Made by a program: the position numbers and the translations under genes. Positions 8,547 through 15,390 of a DNA stretch of 64,000 bases are shown here, in pieces; the first letter of the stretch is position 1, and every line of letters begins with the position of its first letter. This stretch comes from an uncultured Holdemanella sp. (GTDB taxonomy: Bacteria > Bacillota_I > Bacilli_A > Erysipelotrichales > Erysipelotrichaceae), in the NCBI RefSeq assembly GCF_934754935.1, contig NZ_CAKVJB010000008.1, forward strand, positions 1-64,000, in the 5' to 3' direction. Below the pieces are notes generated by a model. The model was not told the origin of the DNA, made no database searches, and worked only from the letters and a program-made list of their open reading frames with translations.

Positions 8547-9842
8547 TTACACTATTTTTGTAAGCTTGGCAACACATTCAAGTCCGATAGTTTGACAAAA
8601 CATGTCAACGGGTTGTACGTATTCGCATTGATATCCATATTCTTTAAATATTTTTAAATCTCTTGATAATGTTTTAGGATTACAAGAAACATATACGATT
8701 TTATCAGGTTGCATTGTCACTGTGTCTTTAATACCATTTTCAGTCATGCCTTTTCTTGGTGGATCAATAAAAATAACATCAATTTTATCCTCTTTATGAT
8801 TATGCGCAAAATCTGTGGCATCCTGGCAAACGTAGTGACAATGATCAAGATGATTCATTTTGGTATTGTCATTGGCATTATCTACAGCTTCTTTAACGAT
8901 TTCAACACCAATTACACTTTTGGCATGTTGACTGACAGCCATTCCAATGGTTCCAGTACCAGCATACATGTCAATGCATGTTTCATTTCCAGAAAGATTA
9001 GCGGCTTTAATGGCTTGGCTATATAGAACTTCCATTTGTTTAGGATTGACTTGAAAGAAAGCTTTAAAATGTAATTTTACTTTATTACCTAAACATTCTT
9101 CAATTATATAGTCATTTCCATATAATACTTTATATGTATTGCCTAAGATCACATTGTCATTTCGTGTGTTGTAGTTAAATACAATACTTGTGATATTTGA
9201 GAATGTGTTTTTTAATTGGTCAGATAAGGATGAAATATTCTTTTCACTTTTACCAATAAATACCACTTGAATTTCATCTGTACTAGAATGACGGATAAAT
9301 ACGTGTCTTAAATCTTGGGCCATTTCAAGCGTGATCTGTTTTTGGATAAAACGAAATACTTCATTGATTATATGATCTTGAATCTTACACTCTTTGCATG
9401 TGACTACATCGTTTGAGTGTTGACGATAAAATCCCATTTGTACTTTTCCATCTTTTATTTTAACTGGAAATTGGGCCTTATTACGATAATACCAAGGAAA
9501 ATCCATACCTAGAATGGGTTTAACTTCTATGTCTTCAAATAATTTTTTAACATGTTTATATTTATAGTCTAATTGATATCCATAGTTCATGTGTTGTAGT
9601 TGACATCCGCCGCATGTTTTTGCGACTTCACAAGTTAATTCTTGGCGGTTTATACTTGGTTCTAAAAGTTGTGTAATGATGCCAAAGGCATATTTTTTAT
9701 TGACTTTAACAATCTTAATTTTTGCCTTTTCACCAATCAATAAGTTAGGAACAAAGACAACCATATCGTCAATTTTAACAACGCCACTATTTAAATCTGT
9801 ATCATCGATACATGTTACTATATATTCTTCATTTTTTTTCAT
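8547..9842 (-). CDS. rlmD: 23S rRNA (uracil-5-)-methyltransferase, RlmD/RlmCD family
   Basis: A SAM-dependent RNA m5U methyltransferase of the TrmA/RumA family, 431 residues. It has an N-terminal TRAM domain (about 1-60), an iron-sulfur cysteine cluster (TCEVAKTCGGCQLQHM near 70-90 plus CKECK near 150), the SAM site DMYAGTGTIGMAVSQHA near 300, IFIDPPRKGM near 365, and the catalytic-cysteine motif YVSCNPKTLSRDL near 390. Members in Bacillota methylate 23S U747 and/or U1939; which site applies here cannot be told by reading. The gene is divergent from marR and precedes tRNA-Leu on the same strand. Confidence 0.88.
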   Translation of the reverse strand: MKKNEEYIVTCIDDTDLNSGVVKIDDMVVFVPNLLIGEKAKIKIVKVNKKYAFGIITQLLEPSINRQELTCEVAKTCGGCQLQHMNYGYQLDYKYKHVKKLFEDIEVKPILGMDFPWYYRNKAQFPVKIKDGKVQMGFYRQHSNDVVTCKECKIQDHIINEVFRFIQKQITLEMAQDLRHVFIRHSSTDEIQVVFIGKSEKNISSLSDQLKNTFSNITSIVFNYNTRNDNVILGNTYKVLYGNDYIIEECLGNKVKLHFKAFFQVNPKQMEVLYSQAIKAANLSGNETCIDMYAGTGTIGMAVSQHAKSVIGVEIVKEAVDNANDNTKMNHLDHCHYVCQDATDFAHNHKEDKIDVIFIDPPRKGMTENGIKDTVTMQPDKIVYVSCNPKTLSRDLKIFKEYGYQCEYVQPVDMFCQTIGLECVAKLTKIV

Positions 9843-9872
9843 ACATAAGTATGATAACTAAAAAATCTAGAA

Positions 9873-9900
9873 TTGACAAATAGAATTATTAGAGTAATAT
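9873..9900 (+). promoter_or_regulatory. Sigma-A promoter of the marR-ABC operon
   Basis: A perfect -35 TTGACA (9873-9878), a 16-base spacer and TAATAT (9895-9900). The palindromes that follow immediately would sit over the transcription start. Confidence 0.75.
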
Positions 9901-9901
9901 A

Positions 9902-9934
9902 TATAGCGTACTATATAAATGTATAGCGCGCTAT
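9902..9934 (+). promoter_or_regulatory. Two palindromic operators before marR
   Basis: TATAGCGTACTATA (9902-9915, near-perfect) and ATAGCGCGCTAT (9923-9934, perfect 12-bp palindrome) share ATAGCG-NN-CTAT and are spaced about two helical turns apart, centre to centre. Placed between the -10 and the start codon, they are the likely binding sites for the MarR protein encoded next, giving autorepression and control of the exporter. Binding itself is inference. Confidence 0.65.
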
Positions 9935-9952
9935 GAAAATGAGGTGAAGACA

Positions 9953-10378
9953 GTGTGTGACAACAATGATATTGGTTTTTATTTTAGTTTGATCAAGAAA
10001 AAAATGGATAAACATATGAATGAAGGATTAAGAAAGTATGATTTAACGAAGTCTCAACAGGAGGTTTTAGGTTATTTGCATTTTACAGATAAGGATCCAG
10101 TCATTCAAAAAGATATTGAAGAGCATTTTCATATTTCAAATCCAACGGTTACAGGTATTCTAAATCGTTTAGAACAAAAGGGATTTATTGAAAGAAAGCT
10201 TAATCCGAAAGATAAGCGAGTTCGTGCGATTGTGTTAACACAAAAAGAGCAGGATCTTCATGAGGATGTTGAAAATCAGATTCGTATCATGGAATCTAAG
10301 TTTGAAAATGCCTTAGGTATAGAGAAGCAAAAGCAATTATTAGAAATTTTAAAGGAGCTTGCTCAAAATTTAGAATAA
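9953..10378 (+). CDS. MarR family transcriptional regulator
   Basis: A 141-residue winged-helix repressor. The helix-turn-helix region reads SQQEVLGYLHFTDKD...IEEHFHISNPTVTGILNRLE, followed by the wing KGFIERKLNPKDKRVRAIVLT, which is the MarR signature. A GTG at 9944 lies inside the ribosome-binding sequence GAGGTG (9941-9946), so the GTG at 9953, six bases after that site, is the better start. It is the first gene of an operon with two ABC half-transporters and has matching palindromes in its promoter. Ligand-controlled repression of the exporter is the likely role. Confidence 0.9.
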   Translation: MCDNNDIGFYFSLIKKKMDKHMNEGLRKYDLTKSQQEVLGYLHFTDKDPVIQKDIEEHFHISNPTVTGILNRLEQKGFIERKLNPKDKRVRAIVLTQKEQDLHEDVENQIRIMESKFENALGIEKQKQLLEILKELAQNLE

Positions 10379-10390
10379 GGGGGTTTTATT

Positions 10391-12121
10391 ATGGTTAAAA
10401 CTTTATTAAAGGAAGTGAAGGAATATAAGAAGGATACGCTTTTAAGTCCTGTTTATGTTTCAATTGAAGCTATACTTGAAGTCTTGATTCCTTTTTTGAT
10501 GGCTTTATTAGTGGATAATGGCATTGAAAAAGGAAAAATGAGTTCAATTTGGTTGTATGGAATTTTAATGTTGGTGGCAGCCTTTGTATCTTTGTGGGCT
10601 GGAGCTAAAAGTGGAAAGCATGCGGCTATCGCATCGAGTGGTTTTGCGAAGAATTTGAGGAAGGCAGAATATCGTAATATTCAAAACTTTTCCTTTTCAA
10701 ATATTGATGCCTATTCAACGAGTGGATTGATCACTCGTATGATGACGGATGTGACAAATATTCAAAATGCATATCAGATGATTATTCGTGTTTGTGTTCG
10801 TGCACCATTGATGCTGATTGCATCATTAATCATGGCTTTTATTATTAATAAACAAATGGCAATGATTTTTGTGGGTGTTGTATTTGTTTTAGGAGTTATT
10901 TTATTTGGCATTATTTTTATTGTAAGTCCTATCTTCGGTCGTTTATTTTCTCGTTATGACTTTTTAAATGCGAGTATTCAAGAAAATATTTTGGGAATTC
11001 GTGTTGTGAAATCTTTTGTTCGTAAGGATCATGAAATTGAAAAGTTCCGTAAAGAAAGTGAAACTATTTTTAGCATTCAGGGTAAGGCTGAAAAAATCTT
11101 AGTATTTAACTCGCCTGTTATGCAGCTTTGTATGTATGGCACCATTCTTTTGATTTCATGGTTAGGGGCTCATCAAATTGTGGCTTCAAATATGACAACT
11201 GGAGAATTGATGTCTTTATTTACATATACAACAAGTATTTTGATGTCATTGATGATGATGAGTATGGTTTTTGTCATGGTGACAATGTCGATTGCGAGTG
11301 GAAAACGTATTGCCCAAGTATTGAATCAAGAATCAGATCTTACAAGTCCTGAAAATGGAGTACAAACTGTAGAAAATGGAACCATTGATTTTGAAGATGT
11401 TTCATTTCACTATGGTAAGGATGAAGATATTTTAAATCACATTAACTTGCATATTCCTTCAGGTTCAACACTTGGAATTCTTGGCGCAACAGGATCTAGT
11501 AAATCGAGTTTAGTACAATTGATTCCACGTTTATATGATGTAACTAGTGGTAGCGTGAAAGTAGCTGGAATGGATGTACGTGATTATGATTTAAAAGTAT
11601 TGCGGGATAATGTGGCGATGGTTCTACAAAAGAATGTTTTATTTTCAGGAACAATAAAAGAAAACATGCGTTGGGGAAATCCTAATGCGACAGATGAAGA
11701 GATTATTGAGGCTTGTAAACTTGCGCAGGCGGATGAATTCATTCAATTGATGCCCAACAAATATGATACGTATATTGAGCAGGGTGGATCGAATGTTTCG
11801 GGTGGACAAAGACAACGTTTGTGTATCGCTAGAGCTATATTAAAGAGTCCTAAAATTTTAATTTTGGATGATTCTACAAGTGCAGTGGATACAAAAACGG
11901 ATGCCTTGATTCGTCAGGCTTTCTTAGAGAAGATTCCACATATAACTCGAATCATTATTTCGCAGCGTGTTTCAAGTATCCAGGATGCAGATCAGATTTT
12001 GGTCATCGATGATGGAAAAGTTTCTGGTTTAGGCACGCATGAAGAATTATTAAAATCGAATGCGATGTATAAAGAAACGTTTGAGGCACAAAATAATGGA
12101 GGTGATTTTGATGAACAATAG
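10391..12121 (+). CDS. ABC exporter half, degenerate-site subunit
   Basis: A 576-residue half-transporter with six N-terminal membrane helices and a C-terminal ATPase domain. Its ATPase is of the non-catalytic type seen in heterodimeric exporters such as BmrCD or TM287/288: Walker B ends in Asp-Asp (ILILDDSTSAVD) where the catalytic Glu is expected, and the switch His is Gln (IIISQRVSSI). The signature loop NVSGGQRQR is canonical. Unusually, Walker A reads GATGSSKSS, with Ser replacing the last glycine of GxxGxGKS. The next gene overlaps by 11 bases and supplies the catalytic partner. With a MarR regulator upstream, drug or toxin export is likely. Confidence 0.92.
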   Translation: MVKTLLKEVKEYKKDTLLSPVYVSIEAILEVLIPFLMALLVDNGIEKGKMSSIWLYGILMLVAAFVSLWAGAKSGKHAAIASSGFAKNLRKAEYRNIQNFSFSNIDAYSTSGLITRMMTDVTNIQNAYQMIIRVCVRAPLMLIASLIMAFIINKQMAMIFVGVVFVLGVILFGIIFIVSPIFGRLFSRYDFLNASIQENILGIRVVKSFVRKDHEIEKFRKESETIFSIQGKAEKILVFNSPVMQLCMYGTILLISWLGAHQIVASNMTTGELMSLFTYTTSILMSLMMMSMVFVMVTMSIASGKRIAQVLNQESDLTSPENGVQTVENGTIDFEDVSFHYGKDEDILNHINLHIPSGSTLGILGATGSSKSSLVQLIPRLYDVTSGSVKVAGMDVRDYDLKVLRDNVAMVLQKNVLFSGTIKENMRWGNPNATDEEIIEACKLAQADEFIQLMPNKYDTYIEQGGSNVSGGQRQRLCIARAILKSPKILILDDSTSAVDTKTDALIRQAFLEKIPHITRIIISQRVSSIQDADQILVIDDGKVSGLGTHEELLKSNAMYKETFEAQNNGGDFDEQ

Positions 12122-13934
12122 AAGTACGAATAGTTTAAAGCGTGTTATTAAAGAAACCATAACTGCTTATAAGATTGAAAGCTTTATTGTACTAGTATTG
12201 ATTGTTGTTTCAAGTATCGCCAATGTATATGGAAGCATGTTTCTAAAAAACTTGATTGATGATTATATTGTTCCATTATTATCACAGAAAGTACCGAATT
12301 ATACACCTTTATTGAATGCGTTAATGGAATTAGCGATGATTTATGGAGTTGGTATTTTGGCAACTTATGGATTCAATCGTATTATGGTCACTATTTCTTT
12401 AGGTACTTTAAAACATATTCGTGATGAATTGTTTGAACATATGCAGACGTTGCCATTACGATTCTTTGATACACATGCACATGGGGATATCATGTCTGTT
12501 TATACAAATGATACGGATACTTTAAGACAGTTGATTTCGCAAAGTATTCCTCAGGTCATTGTATCTTTAATGACGATCATCTCAGTAACAATTTCCATGT
12601 TTATCTTAAATGTACCATTGGCTATATTAACAATCGCATGTGGTTTATTGATGGTTTATACTTCAAAAAAGATTTCGGCAAAATCAGGTAAATACTTTAT
12701 TGAGCAACAAAAACAATTGGGTGTAGAAAATGGTTTTATTGAAGAAATGATGGAAGGTAGTAAAGTCATTAAGGTTTTTACGCATGAAGAACAAAGTATT
12801 AAAGATTTTGATCAAGTCAATGATGCGTTGTTTGAAGCGAGTGCCAATGCGAACACGTTTGCGAATGTTTTAATGCCAATTGTAATGAATATTGGATATA
12901 TTTCTTATGTGCTTGTAGCTGTTGTTGGATCTGTCTTTGCGCTAAATCATATTGCTGGATTAACGCTTGGTAGTATTGCGGCATTCTTACAGTTAAATCG
13001 TAGTTTCACGAATCCAATTGGACAAATTAGTATGCAGTTAAATGCCGTAATTATGGCGGATGCCGGTGCTAAGCGTATTTATGAAATCATCGATACAGAA
13101 AGTGAAGTGGATGATGGTGTGGTTACTTTAGAACAAATTGATCATGATCATTGGGCTTGGCATCATCCAAGAAAAAATGGTCAAGATGAATTGGTTCCTC
13201 TTCGTGGGGATGTTCGTTTTGAAAATGTGAACTTCTCTTATAATCCAGATAAACAGATTTTATTTGATGTTTCTCTATTTGCGAAACCAGGTCAAAAAAT
13301 TGCGTTTGTAGGAGCTACGGGTGCTGGTAAAACAACAATCACGAATCTAATCAATCGTTTCTATGATATTCAATCGGGTTCCATTACATATGATGGTATT
13401 GATGTAAAACTAATCAAGAAGGCAGATCTTAGAAAATCATTAGGTATTGTATTGCAGGATACAAATTTGTTTACTGGTACAATTATGGATAATATTCGTT
13501 ATGGTCGATTGGATGCGAGTGATGAAGAGTGTATTGCGGCAAGTAAATTAGCAAATGCACATGAATTTATTAAACACTTAGAACGTGGCTATGACACAAT
13601 GATTCATGCGGGCGGTGAATCTTTATCACAAGGACAAAGACAACTTTTATCCATTGCTCGTGCAGCGGTTGCCAATCCTCCCGTATTGATTTTGGACGAA
13701 GCTACAAGTTCCATTGATACGCATACTGAGCGTATTGTTCAGGAAGGTATGGATAAGTTGATGGAAGGAAGAACAGTATTTGTGATTGCGCATAGACTTT
13801 CAACAATTCAAAATAGTGATGCGATCATGGTGTTAGAACAAGGTCATATTATTGAGCGTGGTAATCATGAGGACTTGTTGAAACAAAAGGGTAAATACTA
13901 TCAATTGTACACAGGTGCTTTTGAGTTAGACTAA
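12111..13934 (+). CDS. ABC exporter half, catalytic subunit
   Basis: The 607-residue partner of the preceding half-transporter. It has six membrane helices and an ATPase domain with canonical Walker A (GATGAGKTT), catalytic Glu in Walker B (VLILDEATSSID) and switch His (FVIAHRLSTI). Its signature loop is LSQGQ rather than LSGGQ, which faces the degenerate site of the dimer, as in the TM288 half of TM287/288. Start ATG 12111 follows GGAGGTGAT (12098-12106) inside the upstream gene. An unusual insert of charged and aromatic residues near 345 (DHDHWAWHHPRKNGQDE) precedes the ATPase domain; this also occurs in relatives of this subfamily as I remember them. Confidence 0.93.
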   Translation: MNNRSTNSLKRVIKETITAYKIESFIVLVLIVVSSIANVYGSMFLKNLIDDYIVPLLSQKVPNYTPLLNALMELAMIYGVGILATYGFNRIMVTISLGTLKHIRDELFEHMQTLPLRFFDTHAHGDIMSVYTNDTDTLRQLISQSIPQVIVSLMTIISVTISMFILNVPLAILTIACGLLMVYTSKKISAKSGKYFIEQQKQLGVENGFIEEMMEGSKVIKVFTHEEQSIKDFDQVNDALFEASANANTFANVLMPIVMNIGYISYVLVAVVGSVFALNHIAGLTLGSIAAFLQLNRSFTNPIGQISMQLNAVIMADAGAKRIYEIIDTESEVDDGVVTLEQIDHDHWAWHHPRKNGQDELVPLRGDVRFENVNFSYNPDKQILFDVSLFAKPGQKIAFVGATGAGKTTITNLINRFYDIQSGSITYDGIDVKLIKKADLRKSLGIVLQDTNLFTGTIMDNIRYGRLDASDEECIAASKLANAHEFIKHLERGYDTMIHAGGESLSQGQRQLLSIARAAVANPPVLILDEATSSIDTHTERIVQEGMDKLMEGRTVFVIAHRLSTIQNSDAIMVLEQGHIIERGNHEDLLKQKGKYYQLYTGAFELD

Positions 13935-13950
13935 ATATTTAATTTTAGGC

Positions 13951-13979
13951 TTGCATATATTTTGATTATGTTATAAAAT
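13951..13979 (+). promoter_or_regulatory. Promoter of tRNA-Arg
   Basis: TTGCAT (13951-13956), a 17-base spacer and TAAAAT (13974-13979), ending ten bases before the mature tRNA. Confidence 0.6.
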
Positions 13980-13988
13980 ATATGCGTT

Positions 13989-14065
13989 GTCGACGTAGCT
14001 CAGCCGGATAGAGCATGCGCCTTCTAAGCGCACGGTCGGGGGTTCGAATCCCTCCGTCGACGCCA
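13989..14065 (+). tRNA. tRNA-Arg (anticodon TCT)
   Basis: A 77-nt class I tRNA with acceptor GTCGACG/CGTCGAC, D arm GCTCAGCCGGATAGAGC, anticodon stem TGCGC/GCGCA around CTTCTAA (anticodon TCT, reading AGA and AGG), T arm GGGGGTTCGAATCCCTC, discriminator G and an encoded CCA. It marks the left edge of the accessory stretch. tRNA-Arg genes are common integration sites, but no second copy of its 3' end is seen in the window. Confidence 0.97.
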
Positions 14066-14075
14066 TCTAGTGAAT

Positions 14076-14101
14076 AAAGCCTTTATATAAAGGCTTTTTT
14101 T
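14076..14101 (+). terminator. Terminator after tRNA-Arg
   Basis: A perfect 22-base palindrome (14076-14097, arms AAAGCCTTTAT/ATAAAGGCTTT) runs into a T tract. Confidence 0.85.
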
Positions 14102-14115
14102 CTGTTTATAGATAG

Positions 14116-14139
14116 TTTTGAAAACCTTTTTGAAAACCT
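14116..14139 (+). repeat. Tandem 12-bp direct repeat
   Basis: TTTTGAAAACCT occurs twice back to back (14116-14127 and 14128-14139). An inverted partial copy, GAAAAGGTTT, lies at about 14175-14184, on the other side of a terminator hairpin. Function is unknown. Confidence 0.6.
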
Positions 14140-14143
14140 TTAT

Positions 14144-14173
14144 AAAAAAACAAAGAAACATTATGTCTCTTTG
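14144..14173 (-). terminator. Terminator after the CPBP gene (minus strand)
   Basis: CAAAGAAACA (14151-14160) and TGTCTCTTTG (14164-14173) pair over ten positions with one mismatch; on the minus strand a run of seven T residues follows (14144-14150). Confidence 0.7.
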
Positions 14174-14238
14174 TTGAAAAGGTTTAATCAAAAATATTGA
14201 TGTTAAGATTTAATAAATTGGAATTTGTTTCTTGATAC

Positions 14239-15081
14239 TTATTGCACTTTTGCTTTTTTCTTAATCATACATATTGCTGCTAAAGTAACTATAACATAAC
14301 CTAATAGTGCAATAATTGATGATTCAATTCCAAATTCTCCACCAGTGAAAACAAAGTCTTTTGAATCAAGTACATATGTCATAACCGAATATTCATCTGC
14401 CTTTTCACTTATCGATAAACCGCCGCCAATAATTAAAATATTCCAAAGTGAATGAACAATTCCGCTGTTCCAAACAGAACCACTTTCAATAGCAATCATT
14501 GAGAACATTATTCCCACCATTGTTCCTGCAATAAGAACCAACAGGCTACTTATAATGGAAAAATCCATTCCTATAATATGTATTAATCCAAATAAAGCTG
14601 ATGGAATTAATACAGCTACTTTAATATTCCATTTCTCTTTTAACAGATTTAGAATAACTCCTCGAAAAACCATTTCTTCAACAAAACCAGCGGCTATGCC
14701 TGTAAAAGCAATACCAGCACTCAGTATTGAAAAAATCTGATTACTATTCATTCCAGAAGAAACATACTTTCCAGAAAAGAAAAAAAGATAAATCGCTATT
14801 ACTGTCACAGGTAATAATACACCTACAATAATCCATTTAGCTTTAATTGAAAATTTTGGCATTCCCAAATTTTCTATTTTTATTTTAAGTAGTCTTTTTG
14901 AAAATAATTTAATTAAAACAAATGCTAATCCAACATATATAATTCCTGCTATAATATTGCATATACCTTCTGGAATTTTAATCAAAACAAACAAACTTGC
15001 CACTAACTGAGCTAATAATTGAGCTACTAGCAATACAATGATAGCTCCCAAAGCCCCTCCTATCGTCTTTCTTGTACTCAT
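14239..15081 (-). CDS. CPBP family intramembrane glutamic endopeptidase
   Basis: A 280-residue membrane protein of the CPBP (CAAX protease, also called Abi) family. About eight hydrophobic helices are visible. The catalytic signature VEEMVFRGVILNLL lies near residue 135, with the conserved downstream His in GLIHIIGMDF and in GIVHSLWNILI. Start ATG 15081 is preceded by AAGGAGAG; the longer frame to 15126 lacks this. The gene stands alone, divergent from the TOTE-like gene and next to tRNA-Arg. In other bacteria such proteins serve in prenyl-protein processing, bacteriocin self-immunity or regulation; which applies here is unknown. Its position in a small accessory cluster fits a defensive or immunity role. 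Confidence 0.85.
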   Translation of the reverse strand: MSTRKTIGGALGAIIVLLVAQLLAQLVASLFVLIKIPEGICNIIAGIIYVGLAFVLIKLFSKRLLKIKIENLGMPKFSIKAKWIIVGVLLPVTVIAIYLFFFSGKYVSSGMNSNQIFSILSAGIAFTGIAAGFVEEMVFRGVILNLLKEKWNIKVAVLIPSALFGLIHIIGMDFSIISSLLVLIAGTMVGIMFSMIAIESGSVWNSGIVHSLWNILIIGGGLSISEKADEYSVMTYVLDSKDFVFTGGEFGIESSIIALLGYVIVTLAAICMIKKKAKVQ

Positions 15082-15216
15082 AAAATGCTCTCCTTTACCT
15101 TCATTATTGCAAAAAATTACTACCAACTTAACAAATTCCGATTTATCTATAATTTAAACTTCATTATAATCATGTTGATTGAATTATCAATAGAAAATTT
15201 TATCTGTTTTGTGTGT

Positions 15217-15230
15217 TTGTGTTAACACAA
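15217..15230. promoter_or_regulatory. 14-bp perfect palindrome, possible operator
   Basis: TTGTGTTAACACAA is a perfect palindrome in the divergent region between the CPBP gene and the candidate small RNA. Its size and A/T-rich centre fit a dimeric regulator site. No regulator gene lies beside it, so the binding protein is unknown. Confidence 0.45.
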
Positions 15231-15254
15231 GGGTTTGTAAAAAGGACTATTATA

Positions 15255-15344
15255 TGCATAGAACTACTACAAGACTACTACTTGCAGATGTGTTCTGAAA
15301 ACACTCCTCTCCGTCTAACTAACGGAGTCTTGGGTGTTTTTTTT
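15255..15344 (+). ncRNA. Candidate small RNA or leader ending in a bipartite terminator
   Basis: The stretch between the CPBP gene and the TOTE-like gene has no ORF but shows RNA-like structure. AGAAC (about 15260-15264) can pair with GTTCT (15292-15296) around an inner CAAG/CTTG hairpin that contains the direct repeat ACTACTAC. A strong terminator hairpin and T run (15298-15344) follow, 46 bases before the GTG of the next gene. It could be an independent RNA or an attenuated leader of that gene. I do not recognise it as 6S RNA, a T-box or a known riboswitch. The 5' end is a guess; no clean promoter was found. Confidence 0.35.
15298..15344 (+). terminator. Bipartite intrinsic terminator
   Basis: Outer stem AAAACACTC/GGGTGTTTT (15298-15306 and 15332-15340), inner stem CTCCGT/ACGGAG (15309-15314 and 15322-15327), then T residues to 15344. 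It lies upstream of the TOTE-like gene and ends no visible ORF. Confidence 0.75.
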
Positions 15345-15390
15345 ATTTGTGAATTCAACTAAAATAGTATTGAAAAGAGTAGGTGGTTTT

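Noticed and set aside
15181..15344. T-box, 6S RNA or tracrRNA-like element
   Set aside because: No T-box sequence or specifier loop, too short for 6S RNA, and no CRISPR repeats or Cas genes in the window.
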